Notes under the pieces: model-generated
What the model was told of the DNA's origin: nothing
Seen by the model: the letters and a program-made list of their open reading frames with translations, nothing else
Database searches by the model: none
Position numbers and translations under genes: made by a program
Shown here: positions 43,444 through 55,652 of the stretch, one piece after another
Layout of the letters: every line of letters begins with the position of its first letter
Position numbering within the stretch: position 1 is the stretch's first letter
From: Endomychus coccineus
Lineage: Eukaryota > Arthropoda > Insecta > Coleoptera > Endomychidae
NCBI GenBank assembly: GCA_958510875.1
Contig: OY294070.1
Location: 19,273,631-19,337,630 of the forward strand
DNA: 64,000 nucleotides
Reading direction: 5' to 3'

Positions 43444-44430
43444 CACAGCCTTAGAGTCACGTTTTATTTGAATCATGTCCAGAGTAAATCTTTTATTATA
43501 ATTGGTTTCTTTAGCTAAGATACTAATTCGAACTGATGGTTGTAATCAAAACAATGTTTAGCCAGGGCGGTGGGATTTTCTAAGTTATTGTTTCTAGTAC
43601 TATACTTATGACCATACATTCTTTTTTGCAAATATTGCTTACAGATCCCTGTATAAGTTCCATCGCAATCTAATTTATTTAATTTATATACTGTGTGGGC
43701 TTTGTTTATCTTGAGGTATTGAAGGTTTTAGATTTTTTAAATATTTACCAACACAGTTAGTAGGTTTATGAGCAACATTTATATCATCAATCAATCAAAA
43801 CGGGGGCGGACAAGTCCGATGCACTTAGACCGCTTGATTGGGTCCATTGTGCGTCCCTTGATACAAAAATCAGTCCAGCATAAGGCAGTGCCGAACGCTA
43901 AAATTTTGCATATCTTATGGCTTCAAGCAGCATATGTGTGCTGCCGAGGTGTAGCAGTCTGCGAGAAGCCAATGCTGGGCATTTGCATTGATATCATACT
44001 TTCTTAACCATTTCTTTATTTTCTCTGAGGTCTCCGGAATGTAATAAGATCATCTGTATTACCGCTTATATTATATATAGATGACTTACCGTTCATTTGC
44101 AGTGAATTACGAACAATTTTCTAATTTTTGGGGCAGTTCTCTAGGTGGAACTATTCAACAGCGCGATCTGTAAGACTGTTTATAACACTTTTTTTATACT
44201 TGTTGGTCCAACTGAATTAAAGTAAAGATATCTTTAGTAAACCACATTTAATCGTTTACATAATACGGATTTAAAATATAATGAATTCATTACATATTCC
44301 TATAGACATTCCACAACTAGGTTAGCAATGGTAGCTGAAATAGGAGATTTTGCTGTGCCGAATATTTATCCAAAATATTGCTCACCGTATTGACAATAAA
44401 TGCATTCTTAACAAAACTTTACTGTATTTT
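43444..44430 (-). pseudogene. Penelope-like element copy 2 (degenerate)
   Basis: Minus-strand copy related to the ORF at 17178-18461. Left part (43444-43787) corresponds to the GIY-YIG C-terminal region, for example the complement of TGTATGGTCATAAGTATAG. After the LINE tail insertion it continues with the RT C-terminal half, and ends near 44400 with the segment encoding YGEQYFG-like sequence and ISATIANLV. Several frame breaks. Mobile remnant. Confidence 0.85.
43788..43990 (-). mobile_element. LINE 3'-end insertion with 7-bp target duplication
   Basis: Starts with CAATCAATCAAAACGGGGGC and continues with GACCGCTTGATTGGG and AAGCCAATGCTGG. It is the reverse complement of the end of the LINE at 24850-26046. 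ATATCAT on both sides (43781-43787 and 43991-43997) is the target duplication inside the Penelope copy. The frame at 43768-44007 is not a gene. Confidence 0.9.
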
Positions 44431-44485
44431 TCGTTGCCTTTTGTGTTGAGAAAATCAATTAAATTCAGTGATCGATTTTATTTTA
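44431..44485. other. Short spacer
   Basis: Junction between the Penelope copy and the 3' end of the next LINE. Confidence 0.3.
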
Positions 44486-44587
44486 TTTATTTGTTTATTA
44501 GTCTTATCAACCTTAAAGGTTATTAAAGACGGAAAGCAAAATAAAATAACAATGAAGTAAATTAACAGAGTTCACAAATAAATAGAA

Positions 44588-45145
44588 CTAAATATCATTC
44601 ATGATTTTGATGTCTGTGAGGAATGCTGTAAGTTTTCCCAAGTCACATTCTGCGTTCAGCATTATTTTGATTGATTGTGGGATCTGGTGTTTGCGTCGCT
44701 CGGTGCTATATTTCGGACATTCTTGTAAGATATGTATGAAGGATAATTGAGCATGGCATACTTCGCATATTGGTGGATCGCTATTGGTTATGAGATATCC
44801 ATGGGTGATTCGGGTATGACCAATTCTCAATCTGGTGAGGACGAGCTGATCCTTTCTCTTATTGGGATATGATTGCAATGGGGTGACATGTTCCTTTACT
44901 CTGAGGAGTTTGGAGTTGATGTCATTCCACTGGGATTGCCATTTATTTAGTATGGATTCTTTGATAGTCTGTTTGAAGGCCGTATGTACAATTTGCTCAA
45001 TCATAGGGAGCGATTTGTCGTGGATTGCACAGTCAGCTAATTTGTCTACAGCTCCATTACCTTCAAAGCCAATATGGGATGGAACCCATATGAATTTGAC
45101 GTTTTTTTGCATAAGTTGTAAACTATGTAATTCGTTCTTAATCAA
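44588..45145 (-). pseudogene. I-type LINE ORF2: RNase H end and Cys-rich tail
   Basis: 185 codons. VKFIWVPSHIGFEGNGAVDK and LADCAIHD give the end of RNase H with its last Asp. TRLRIGHTRITHGYLITNSD and PPICEVCHAQLSFIHILQEC form the C-x2-C...H-x4-C-type tail seen in I-clade elements, ending ECPKYSTERRKH. The protein end near 44588 looks natural. Confidence 0.87.
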
Positions 45146-45248
45146 GATTAAATTCGGGTTTGTCGGAAATAGCTGGGGGTACTATCAATTGCACTGAGAG
45201 AGTCCGATATAATGGTGATTTTTCGTTGGTCAGTGTTCTTTGAGTACT

Positions 45249-46253
45249 CTAATGCCTTGAGAATAGCAAGAAGTTCACCGTTGTATGCACACTGCAGGTA
45301 TTATAGAGCTTGAACGTCATTTTATCATCTGGGGTTACGAAAGCTGATGCTGTGCCGTCTTCAGTTTTGGACGCGTCTGTGTGTATCTGATGATAGTCTT
45401 CATATTTTTCGATCATTTCGTGGAATTTTTGAGTAATTATAAGGTGGTTGGTTTCATGCTTGCGGTATTGAGTTAGGGTATGGTCGATATCAGGAAGTTT
45501 GACAGTCCAAGGAGAAGGAGTGAGGATGTTGTTCGGGAATGTTTTGGGAATAGTTAGTTGGTATTGAGAGAGGTACTGGTTGATTCTTTCATAAAAGGGA
45601 GGGTCTGTTCTTGGTTTTGAAGCATATATCGTTTTGAAACGATCAGAAAATATGTTGTGTCTAGTGGGGTTGAGAGGATTAGACGATGCAGCCGTTGCAT
45701 AGGATAGGCTGAGATATTTCCTTCTCTCATTTAAGGGCGGTTCTTCTGTTTCACAGTATATACTAGCAGTCGGGCTTGTACAGAAAGCTCCTGTTGCGAT
45801 CCTTAGTGCTGTGTTGTGAATTAAATCAAGGCTCCTCTGGTGTGATTTTTTTGTGGACGAGTACACCACAGAGCCGTAATCCAACTTCGATCTGATTGAA
45901 GATCTGTATATCAATATAAGACTGTTATAGTCCACACCCCAGTTTCTATTTGCTAGTGTTCTCATTAGATTCAAACCATTTTGACAGGAATTTTCTTGGT
46001 TATCGATGTGGGCCTCCCAGTTTAGTCTTTTATCAACAGACATTCCTAGAATCCTAATATTGTTGACATAATCTATCCGGCGGTCGTTTAAAGTCAGTTG
46101 AGGTGTTTCGTAGTGGTGCTTTTTGAAGAACATTATACATTTGGTTTTTTCGTAGGAAAACTGAAGGCCACTGGTTTCGTTCCACCTTATAAGGTTATTG
46201 ATCGCTCTTTGTATACTATTTTGCAGTAGTAGAAATGAAAAGATCGTCGGCAT
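45249..46253 (-). pseudogene. I-type LINE ORF2: RT C-terminal half and RNase H start
   Basis: 334 codons. The opening MPTIFSFLL overlaps, in a shifted frame, the YADDLF catalytic box. NNLIRWNETSGLQFSYEKTK follows, then ILGMSVDKRLNWEAHI, and SIRSKLDYGSVVYSSTKKSH with LIHNTALRIATGAF, all typical of the thumb of I/Jockey-group RTs. RNase H begins at HQIHTDASKTEDGTASAFV with the first catalytic Asp and breaks off at the CSVHTTVNF-like end. The next segment follows after a frame shift at 45145. Confidence 0.85.
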
Positions 46254-46869
46254 AGAGCCTTGCTTTCACTGGAGACTTGACATTCTCGAGGATATTGTTT
46301 ATAGCTACAAGAGAGAGAGAGTGGTGCTAAGGATAGACCTTTGTGGTGTGCTGTTTTTTTGTGTTCTCCGAGATGAAACTGTGCTGTTAATTCGAACGCG
46401 GATGTAGCGTTCTCTGAGGAAGTTTTCGATAAATTTTAGCATTTTGCCCGTAATCCCCCACGTGTGTAGTGTTTTGAGAATTCCGTATCGCCATGTAGTG
46501 TCGTAAGCTCGAGTTATATCGAAGAATATCGATGTTCGAAGGTGTTTTCGACGTCCGTCGCTGTCCTAAGCGTAAGACTATTTTGGCTTGGCGCTATAAA
46601 TGAAGACAACTGGGATCTAGTGCAGAGCAAAAGTCAAGTGGAAGAACAAGAACTGCCTGCAATGAACGTAACGAAGAAGGGGTAAGAAATGCAGTTATTG
46701 TTAGTCCGAAGAAAACCGCTGTAAAACATGCTTCCCGTCTTTGGTTCGAGTGATAGAATCACGAGAAGAATGTTAAAACGCATGAATTTTCATACATATA
46801 AGATCATATAAGCTCAGGAAATAAATGGTCGTGACCAGATTAACAGACGGGAATTTTGTCGTCTGATCC

Positions 46870-47345
46870 ATGATAATCATCAAGGTTATTTACCTTTTCA
46901 AGAGTGACGAGGAACATTTTTATCACAACGGCTATGTGAATAAGCAAAATTGTTGTTATTGGGCCCAACAGAATCCTCGAAAAATCATCAGCGACCTTTA
47001 ATTTGCCCTAAAGTAACTGTTCGGTGTGTCATTTCATCATCTAGAATAATTGGGCGGAACCTCAAATTGAATAAGAAATATGACATTACTGGTTTAGCAA
47101 GACGGAGCAACAAGACACACGACAAGAATAAGTATGGACATTTTGAAAGAATCCTTTCCAAACATACTAATTTTAAGAAATGATACGATTCCATGGCCAG
47201 CGAGATTCCCAGATCTTGGAGCTGCGGATTATTCTCTTTGGGGCTATTTAAAGGGAGTAATACAAAATAGACACATGTCTCGGGTATACGAAATAAGAAT
47301 AGTCAAGCTCGGCACAGAGATTAAAAGATTCACTTTTAAAATGTT
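46870..47345 (+). pseudogene. mariner transposase relic
   Basis: Plus-strand pieces in two frames. SDEEHFYHNGYVNKQNCCYW (46905-46965) is the first catalytic-Asp region, followed by a QNPRKIH..RPLICPKVTVRC segment. Then, after a gap, FERILSKH/MDILKESFPN and PWPARFPDLGAADYSLWGYL (47190-47250), the C-terminal signature with the third Asp. The middle Asp region (QQDGA) is replaced by unrelated sequence. Inactive. Confidence 0.8.
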
Positions 47346-47868
47346 TAAACTCGGCACATGAATAATAATACCGCCCTCTTCTTGCAAGAAATAGACTGAT
47401 GTAATATTAAAACAAAATTTATTAATTTAAAATATAAATAATACATATAGGTACATAGGAAGAACATATTCAAAATTATATTTACACTGTACTATCTTAA
47501 TTAATTGCATAATAATGCGATATTATTTCAATATATTGCAGTTTTGACAACTTACTATTTTTATATTCTATAATTTTGTAATTAACAAAATTATGACGTT
47601 TCTTAGTGGCTAAATTTTTTAATTTATGAATTTCGTTAACACTGTTGCATTTAATATAGATTTCAGTTTGTGCGTTCGTTTACAAAAATAAATAAAGAAG
47701 GATGCGTTTAGTACACGGATGCATTAAAATGGGAATAAAATGATTCGCAAACATTGGTGGTTTTATTTAATGCAGCAGAGTCATCAGCCCATATATGTGG
47801 TGGAAATTTCGAATTATCTGTCAAATAATTTTCGACAAGGTAATCAGAAAATGTTTCATGTCTTTCAG

Positions 47869-47901
<33 letters not shown>

Positions 47902-48013
47902 TCTCAAAAGATACAATATGTAGTTTAAAAGAAAAGAAAACAAACATTTTTGTATTAGAGATACAGTCAAAGGGAAGGGAAAAATGTGCATGCATTATGA
48001 CAAGTGTATAAAG

Positions 48014-49228
48014 TCATGCATACATCATTACTAGTACATATTTTATATTATAAGTAAGAACTAATTCAATAAAAAAAAGATAAGATACATAATTTGACAT
48101 GTTGCGTGCGTAGCCATCATATTCTAGAAGAGAGTATGGTTCGCACTCACACAAAATTTTTAAAATGCCATTTCTAAAGTTAGCTATGGCAAGGGATCCT
48201 TCGCGAAACTCAGCGGGAAGCACGTTAAAAAATTTAATTGCTCCATAATGTGTCCCACATTCAGTCAAGTTAAGATTGTGAGAGGGATATCTGTAACTTT
48301 TGTTTACGTTTCTTGTCTCATATCGATGTACTATTTTATCGTTTGCAAAAGAAGATTTATCATGTACTTTTAAAAACATAAGACATTCAAAGTAAGCCCC
48401 ATACACCGTGAGAAGGTTAAGCTTTTTGAAAGTACCCCTGCAAGTTTCGTCATGTTTTTGACGTGTCATTATTCTGATAGCTCGTTTTTGGATTTTGAAG
48501 ATTTCTTCAATATGGGAAGTTCCTCCCCATAGTAAAATACTATATTTCATGACAGAAAAGAAATTCGCATAGTATATAGTTTTTAGTATGTCTAAATTAA
48601 AATTATTTCTTAGCACTCTGAGTGCGTAGCATGTCTTGTTCAACCTAGAGCCTAGAGAAGCAACCTCGTCATCCCAACTTAAGTGCTCATTAAACGTGAC
48701 ACCTAACATTTTTGTTTTTTTGCAAACCTCCAGGTCCGTCTGAGACAGTGTCAAGGTAGGTGGAGATTCTACATTTGATTGTCGTGTTTTAAAGATTACA
48801 CATGATGTTTTAGACTTGTTCAGAATTAATTGATTAGAATTAAACCAATCCTTGACATTGTCCCAGTCATTCCCGTGGCTTGTAATATCAGCGATTTCTT
48901 TGGCTTTTATTGAAACGTTACTATCATCGGCATAGTTTACAATATTAAAGTTTGTGGAGTTGTTTGAGGATAGATTGTTTATATACACTAGGAAAAATAA
49001 TGGTCCAAGCACGCTGCCCTGTGGCACGCCAGTCAGCATATCCTTTATTTCCGATTCATAGCATTCGTTGTCATTTTTTATAATAACTTTTTGACCTCTG
49101 TTGGAAAGGTAACTTACACATAAATCGTGCACATTTGATCTGATGCCTGCTGCGTGCAATTTTTGTAATAAAATTTTCCGGTTAATGACATCGAACGCTT
49201 TCGATAAATCGAGAAAAAGGCCAACCAC
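48014..49228 (-). pseudogene. Jockey/CR1-type LINE ORF2, RT palm, thumb and C-terminus
   Basis: 404 codons. LFLDLSKAFDVINRKIL (4-20) with the first catalytic Asp, LTGVPQGSVLGPLFFLVYIN (65-84), and NYADD (98-102) with the catalytic Asp pair. The thumb includes LGVTFNEHLSWDDEV and KTIYYANFFSVMKYSILLWG. The C-terminus IQKRAIRIMTRQKHDETCRG and SYRYPSHNLNLTECGTHYGA IKFFNVLP are well kept. All RT residues remain, so this segment decayed little apart from the 5' truncation and the one frame break. Confidence 0.92.
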
Positions 49229-49342
49229 TATGTTTCCCTTGTCTAGGGCATTGTAAAGTTGCTGAACAAAGGCAAACAGAGTCGTGTGTGGGGACCTTCC
49301 TTTTAGAAAACCATGCTGAAAATTGTTGAAGAAATGTGTACT

Positions 49343-50446
49343 TTAAAAAAAACTTGATAGGCGATTGGCTAGAATAGTTTCAAAAATTTTTGCAATTGTC
49401 GGAATTAAGCTTATAGGCCTGTAATTGTTGAGATCATTTTTGTCACCCTTTTTGTAAATTGGGATGACGAGGGCGATCTTCCAGGCGTTCGGAAAGACCC
49501 CCTGCTTTACACAGCTGTTGAACAATTTTAGAAGAGGCTGCCTGATCTCTGACAGTATTTGTTTGACAATACATGGCGATAATCCATCCCACCCTGCACT
49601 ATTTTTATTTTTTAATTTTTGCACCACAGCGGCAATTTCAGCTTCAGAAATGTCACTGAAAAACATAGATTTTTCGGATATTTCGCTTTGTGCGTTAACT
49701 ATTCCTTTGTTCACTTTATTCAATAAATGAGATAATTCAGTAAAGATATTATCAAATTTATCCGGTAAATTTTCAAGGTCAATATTGTCAGGGATCACTG
49801 CTGTCCCTTCCTTACTTTTTTGTTTCAAAGGTTTACCTAAAGAGTCATGTACAAGAGACCACATACATTTGCCCTTATTCGCCGATGCGTTAATTTTGGA
49901 GGTATAGTAATTTACTTCTTCAGAGTCTAATTTATATTTATAGATCGAATGAAATTCGTTAAACTGCAGTTTGGTTATTCTATTATGTATGTACAAATCA
50001 TGCATTAACTTAAGATGCTCAGTCATTAGTTTTAGTTTTTGACTTTTCCAAGGGGTTTTAAAAGAATTTCTATTTTTGTTGTTTTTATATTTTTTAATTG
50101 GGAAGCATTTAGTAAAATTTGTGTTTAATACGTTCATAAAATTATCTACCGTTTGATCGAGAGTATTTTCATTATTTTTTTGATTGTCTGGAGCTAGCAT
50201 GTCCCAATTTACTTTTTTTAATAGCGACTTAAATTTTTCAACATTTTTTTGGTCAAAGCTACGTTTATATGTGTACGTTGATAGGATAATATTTTTATTT
50301 TTATCACATACCTCCAGAATCTGCGTATAGTGATCTGTAAATAATGTCCTCAAGACGCCTGCCTTGCAATCCAGAGGGAGGTTTGTGGCTATATTATCCA
50401 AAAGAGTTTGGCTAGTAGGAGTTACTCTAGTGTGCTCGTGGATCAA
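49343..50446 (-). pseudogene. Jockey/CR1-type LINE ORF2, N-terminal segment
   Basis: 367 codons from 50446. The N-terminal part is the linker after the endonuclease (LFTDHYTQILEVC). A long basic region follows (KCFPIKKYKNNKNRNSFKT, PWKSQKLKLMTEHLKLMHDL). The RT fingers begin with AEIAAVVQKLKNKNSAGWDG then LSPCIVKQI, and NNYRPISLIPTIAKIFETIL near the end. A stop at about 49343 within a T-rich tract breaks the link to the palm; the intervening sequence (49340-49230) still encodes QHGFLKGRSPHTTLFAFVQ. Confidence 0.87.
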
Positions 50447-51200
50447 AGTTCATCTACTGGCTCAACTTCGTAGAGCTCAAAAAAATAAAATTGTCAACGT
50501 CCTTTGGTTCCAGAAATATAAGACCTAAACAATAATGGAGCCACTTTCCAATATCAGAATTTTTGTCTTGGTATTCTTTTGATAAACCTAGATTTTGAAT
50601 TTTTCTGTACCATACTTGAGTTAAGTGGAATCGACACCCAGTAATTTTAGCATTTGGATAAATTCCTAACACAGCATTATGAACAGATATCCCAAAATCT
50701 ACTACTATTTCTTCTGGTACAAATTTGATTTTATGTAATCACAATATTTGCGATTCCTCTTAAAACTACGCCTCCTACAGAGTTCTGTTTTGGAAGTCTT
50801 CATTTCTGTTGGTTTTTGGTTGAAGTTCATTCAAAGCTTCATGAACGTCTGATGTGATTTTAGCAAAGCTGGCAACAATTGTCGACGTTTAGTGTAAATG
50901 TTTCTTCTAGCACATTGTAGATCACTTATTGTCAAATTGTTTAATTCTAATCATTTTGGAAGGTTTTTCTGCTATATCACTTTTGACTTTTCTCTTCAAA
51001 CAATGAATTTAACTACTCTTTGCAACACATTTGTTAGTTCTGGTTCATCGTTATGATTTACACTGAGGTTTGTTATAACTCGACTTTTTGTCTCACCTAC
51101 AGTATGAAAATTTGTTTTAAATTTTTCTGCACCTTCACTTAGTTTCTCCGGAAGCTAACTTTCTGTTGTGTTCTTTAAACTTAAAGTTCTCGTAAACTAA

Positions 51201-52455
51201 GAGAAGTTATCTTTTTTGACTAAACATTTCACTTAAATCCGAAGAATTGCTATGATTTATATTCGCCATTTTCACACTTTTTCAGAATTATGAGTACATA
51301 GACCATCAACTTTACACTAGCAATGACTATGTTCTTATGAAAACTGATATACCTACAAAACAAAATATAGTTAGTTAGGTACCTGTTACAGGGGTGCATT
51401 ATGCCGAGTTTGTAGTTGTAAAAATATAATTCAAAATGCATTAGGAATAAAAGATTAGGATGTGCCAAGTTTGATGACGCCCATTTAAAGCTTGAAGTGT
51501 TCGTAAATAAATTCAGAAATTGAAGATATTTTGAATTAAACATTAGAAATGAAATGGATGCTATCCCACGCCACGTTATTCAAAATATTGTACAAAAATT
51601 TGCTAATCAATTCGAAGAATGCATTGAGAACAATGGCGATCATTTACGAAGCACTATATTTATATCATAAAAACTACCATCTTTCTAGTTTAAAAATAAG
51701 TTTTAGTTCGTTTTATTATTATAGTTAGGAAATTTTTAAAATCGGTTGAAATTGGATAATTCATTTTGCCGAACCCTGTACGAAACGTGAAATAGGTAAT
51801 GCTGTATTCGGCTATTCATCCCATCAGGCAACATCCATAACTATATTATCGAAGATGTAATTTGCGTCGTAAGAGTTATATTGGAAGGGGAAGGGTTGGT
51901 GTAATGAGATGTACTTGATGCGTATAAAGGTTGGTAGTGGTGTGGTCTCTTTGCCAGACGCCACTATGACGTCACAGGACGACGGCGTCTGCCTGTCTAG
52001 TTCCCCCACCCTTTTCTGTGCCATGCGGATCTACACGCTGTCCGGCTGCAACGATGCCACTCTTTGATTCATTTTCCGAGATAACGTTCGTGTTTGAACA
52101 AATCGAACTGGGGAGCGATTAATACTTTAGAGTAAAAGGAAAAAAATTATGATACTGGGTTCCAGATTCACGTACTTGACCGATTCGGAATTACCCACAT
52201 TACGTGAATACATTTTACGAATCGGTCGCTAATGTAATAGAAATGGAATAAATTAGCTACCACATTTACAATCTAGACGGATCTATCTTAATAAATATGC
52301 TCGTCTATAGAGAAAAAGGTCGCGTTCCAACGTATATGTAGTTTCAGCCCATCTTTCGAAACGATTTAATAGAATAGAAAATGATTCATTATTTTTACTA
52401 AGAATTCGTAAAGGTTATTTATTTATTTATTTATACACAATCACCAGATTACATA
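51201..52455. other. Intergenic, no gene seen
   Basis: Small frames at 51250-51543 and 51824-52024 (minus) have no recognisable domain. Confidence 0.45.
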
Positions 52456-53217
52456 TACAGGGTGACATAGGAAAAAGTACCGTGCATAGTGTCAGGCGAT
52501 AGATGACACTAAAATAAGAAAAAAAATTCCTATGAACGTAGGTCCTCAACGCCTTCGTTCAAAAGATACAGGGTGTTGAATTTTAATTGTTTGTTTGGTT
52601 TTTTTTAATATTTTTGGATAAACATGTGATAATCGGACGAAATTTAGTATACAGGTTTTTTTTTATCACGCTGAATTCAAATATGATCTTAGTTTTTTGA
52701 TTACTGATAGGAGGCGCCAAATACAGGGTTCCATCTCCTTTGAATTTGTCCTAACTTTTTTGCCTCACACTGTATGTCAATATCAACTAGAAAAATTTGT
52801 TTTCCCATATTTTATGCTTAAGAAAGGTATACCTTGTCTAAGTCGCTAGAAGCAATGGTTTCCGGTAAAAATGCATCTAAAGCCGACAATGCACGAAAAT
52901 TATTCAAAATCGCAAAAGTAACTTATTTGCAAATAAAATGTTATAATACTTCAATAATTAAATTTTAATATGGGAAATAATGATCAATCAAAACAAAACA
53001 TTAAGTTTTTAAAAGATGTTCAAATTGTTGCCCTTGTACTTTAATACATATTACCATTCGTAAAACAGTTTCTTTGTTTCGCAGAGTGCGACGAAAAAAC
53101 AAATGAAATCTATGTCACTTGCCAAACTAATATAATAATTGTTAAAGGTATTCTGTGTTGTTGCTTAAGTTTTTCATTGATTTTCTTATTGATTTTTCAA
53201 AATTGCTTCCAAAAATG

Positions 53218-53812
53218 GTTCACTACACTTTTGAAGAATACAGGGACATGATTATGTGTTACGGCGAAGCTAGATCAAATTCTTTCTAAGCTCAACGTAT
53301 CTATCGAGAAAGATATCCATTACGGCAGATTCCTAATGCTAAAACATTTATTGGCGTGCATAGGCGTTTGGGAGAAGATGGCTGTTTTAAAAAACCATAA
53401 GTTAATAGTGGGGTTTCGAGAAGTCGTCGCACTCTGCGAAACGAAGAAACTGTTTTACGAATGGTGGAAATTAATCCGAGAACAAGCACCAGGAAAACAA
53501 GTTCAGCGGTACGAAACGTTAACCGTGAATCAGTAAGACAAATTTTCAATGAACAACTTCTCCGCCCATATCATTTCCGAAAAATTCATTCACTATTGGA
53601 ACATGACTTTTTTCCTCGTGTACAATTTTACGAATGGTTGCAAAATCAAAGACAGAATAGCATTTCATCAATATTGTTTACTGACGAAGCTGGTTTTAGC
53701 CGTGATGGTATTCTGAACCTACATAACATGCACCATTGGAATGATGAAAATCCTCATCAAACCGTAATTCGAAGTCATCAATATGGGTTTTCTATTAATG
53801 TGTGGGCAGGTA
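53218..53812 (+). pseudogene. Tc1/mariner transposase, N-terminal and first catalytic part
   Basis: Begins with ATGGTTCACTACACTTTTGA at 53215-53234 (MVHYTFEEYRDMIMCYGEAR), then a stop (53287-53289) and a shift before IYRERYPLRQIPNAKTFIGV. VRQIFNEQLLRPYHFRKIHS and ISSILFTDEAGFSRDGILNL, the latter with the first catalytic Asp, follow at 53461-53812. It ends at SINVWAG, exactly where the insertion starts. Confidence 0.85.
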
Positions 53813-53829
53813 CACAGTGAAAAATCGAA

Positions 53830-54330
53830 GCGAAATTTGACACCAAAATAACACCCCGCGTGGTCCAGATTCATCCACACCAATTTAGTGTAAAATCAAC
53901 ACCGTATAAGCAGTGTTCAATTGACATTTAGCGGTGAATATATTCACACCAGTAATTGTTCAAATTTGAAACTCTTAAAGCGTTAATTTGACTCTGAGGA
54001 AGTGTAAAAATATAACTTTTGCGGTGTATGAAGAGCACCTTATGGTGCATTTTTTTCACCAGATATAATGCGAATTCAACGTTCACGGTGTCGATTTTTA
54101 ACACCAAACAGAGTACACAACTATTTAAAATGGTAAATCTTACACTATCAATTGTTTATATTTTACACTATATGGAGTATAGAACTCATCTTATGTGGTC
54201 GATTTAACACTAATAAAAGTTCGAATTTTTGACACCAAATAGAGTGTGCAACTCATCTCTTGTGGTCATTTTAACACCAAAAATTGCTATAAATGTATAC
54301 ACCAAATGAAGTGGCGACATATTATAGTTG
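53830..54330. repeat. Subterminal array of ACACC/GGTGT units
   Basis: At least a dozen ACACC or GGTGT motifs occur at roughly 25-40-base intervals, often as GTGTAAA or ACACCAAA. Similar but fewer units lie at 57140-57200. Such arrays in DNA transposons usually bind the transposase. Confidence 0.65.
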
Positions 54331-55274
54331 GTACCAATAATATTTTCTTCATTTATTTACTAGTTCAATCATATGTGACAAGAATAAAAAACTAAATGTA
54401 AGCTGAAAATAAGTTCATATTTTTGTACCAAAATCATCATTTCAGTTGTGAAACAAATTGATATTGAATTTGACACAAGGAAATTTTTTTTAGCTCAAGT
54501 TACGTTATCAAAATAACAAATCAATTATGGTGTAATACAATAACATTTCTCGAGAAAAAAAATTATGAAAGGTTATTAGATTCAGTAAACCACAATTTTT
54601 GAGATTGGCGGGACATTTTCTATATTGGAGTAGAGAGGACTAAATATATAAAGAGACCACAAAAGTATCCAGAATCATATCATTGTCACTGTTGTGTTTC
54701 TTCAAAACCTACTTTAGGCTTTAGGCCATTAGATTGCGATAGCAGCTAAGAACTCATGATCTGATTATTTTTGTGGACTTCAAAAATTTGATCAGTTTAA
54801 AAATAGCAAAGAATAATGTAACTTATATATAAATATCTTTTATTTTTGAATAGTTACACAAAAAAATGTTAATATAATATTTTACCTATTTAGAAGCGAA
54901 ATAATAAGATATCTTATTTAAATTTCAAAATCCATTATTGAAACGTAGAAATCTTTCAAAACATAAGTGCTATTACGTACAAAAAAACAGCCTGTTACAT
55001 AGGTATTTGCTTCCCACTATAGGAGTTTAGAAACGCACTTTTCTATCTATTCTTTTATTTTTTAAGATTAGAATCCACAACATCTAGCATTGCTAAATGG
55101 AACCCACATATTTATACTATTGCACCACTTCCAGATGTACATATTTTTCAATAATTCAAAAAGGTTATGAAGGTCTGATTTTCGGAAAATAAATAATTTT
55201 TTATATTCATTACTTCTACGTTAAAAGATTCAGTTTACCAATGAATTAATTGAATCATTTATGTTCATTCGGTG

Positions 55275-55444
55275 TCAGTTCTCCGCGCATTCAATTATTT
55301 TGAATTTAAATCCTTTCTCCGCCTGCTCCAGGAGTTTTGAAAATTCGTCCTCATCAATGAGACAGCCAGTCTCACCAGTCCCTTCATATTCGGATACAGC
55401 TGTTTCTTCTGATTTGGAGAGGTTCATCGCAAATTTTTCAAGAC
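55275..55444 (-). CDS. Element-encoded beta-grasp-like peptide, exon 2
   Basis: Minus-strand exon preceded by a good acceptor (CTTCATTTTCAG, ending at 55445). It begins GTCTTGAAAAA at 55444 and runs to the TGA just after AAC, near 55275. It encodes LEKFAMNLSKSEETAVSEYE, TGETGCLIDEDEFSKLLEQA and EKGFKFKIIECAEN. The order (helix, a strand with YE, a turn, IDEDEFSKLL, then a final hydrophobic strand) resembles small beta-grasp domains of the PB1 or CIDE-N type. The splice phase agrees with exon 1 at 56714. Fold assignment is inference. Confidence 0.55.
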
Positions 55445-55652
55445 CTGAAAATGAAGATGACAGTGCCCAATAATATGATAAATATCTCAATAAATGGTTT
55501 TGCAAGAAAATGTTTGCTTATAAAAACAAACATGAATGAAATAACTTGGACTGATTTCTCCCGACTTAGGTTATCTTTCAGAAGGTCTCGCTAGTGTGCA
55601 TGTGCTGCAATACCCAAGATTACCGTCTAGTTTCGAACTTCGCTACTGCAAT

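Larger units (their letters stand above)
44486..46560 (-). mobile_element. I-type LINE, 5'-truncated, frame-broken
   Basis: Non-LTR element on the minus strand. The region upstream at 46540-46254 encodes a decayed RT palm (FFDITRAYDTTWRYGIL, later a shifted LYADDLFIS). It is followed by RT thumb plus RNase H start (46253-45249) and RNase H end with a Cys-rich tail (45145-44588). The 3' end falls near 44486 in AATAAACAAATAAATAAAAT-like sequence. Confidence 0.88.
47867..50446 (-). mobile_element. Jockey/CR1-type LINE with (AAACT)n tail, 5'-truncated
   Basis: The element encodes RT in two frames and ends with a five-base repeat tail, GTTTA on the plus strand at about 47867-47897. No RNase H is present, in contrast to the LINEs at 24850 and 44486. 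Endonuclease is almost wholly missing. It inserted into a Mutator-like transposase pseudogene. Confidence 0.88.
47590..51200 (-). pseudogene. Mutator-like (MULE) transposase pseudogene 2, split by a LINE
   Basis: The C-terminal part lies at 47866-47590 on the minus strand: ETFSDYLVENYLTDNSKFPP, then HIWADD and TTNVCESFYSHFNASVY. The central part lies at about 50750-50454: FVPEEIVVDFGISVHNAVLG, IYPNAKITGCRFHLTQVWYR and KIQNLGLSKEYQDKNSDIG. N-terminal scraps (LTISDLQCARRNIYT-like) are near 50930-50890. The LINE at 47867-50446 lies exactly between the two transposase parts and in the same strand order, so it inserted into the MULE. Stops are scattered through the C-terminal segment. Confidence 0.78.

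Noticed and set aside
46198..46407. Plus-strand 69-codon frame
   Set aside because: It is antisense to the RT of the I-type LINE.
47867..47900. (GTTTA)n as a telomere-like repeat
   Set aside because: The insect telomere unit is TTAGG; this short array is the 3' tail of the LINE at 47867-50446.
55261..55473. Plus-strand 70-codon serine-rich frame
   Set aside because: It lies antisense to the better-supported exon 2 of the element-encoded peptide.
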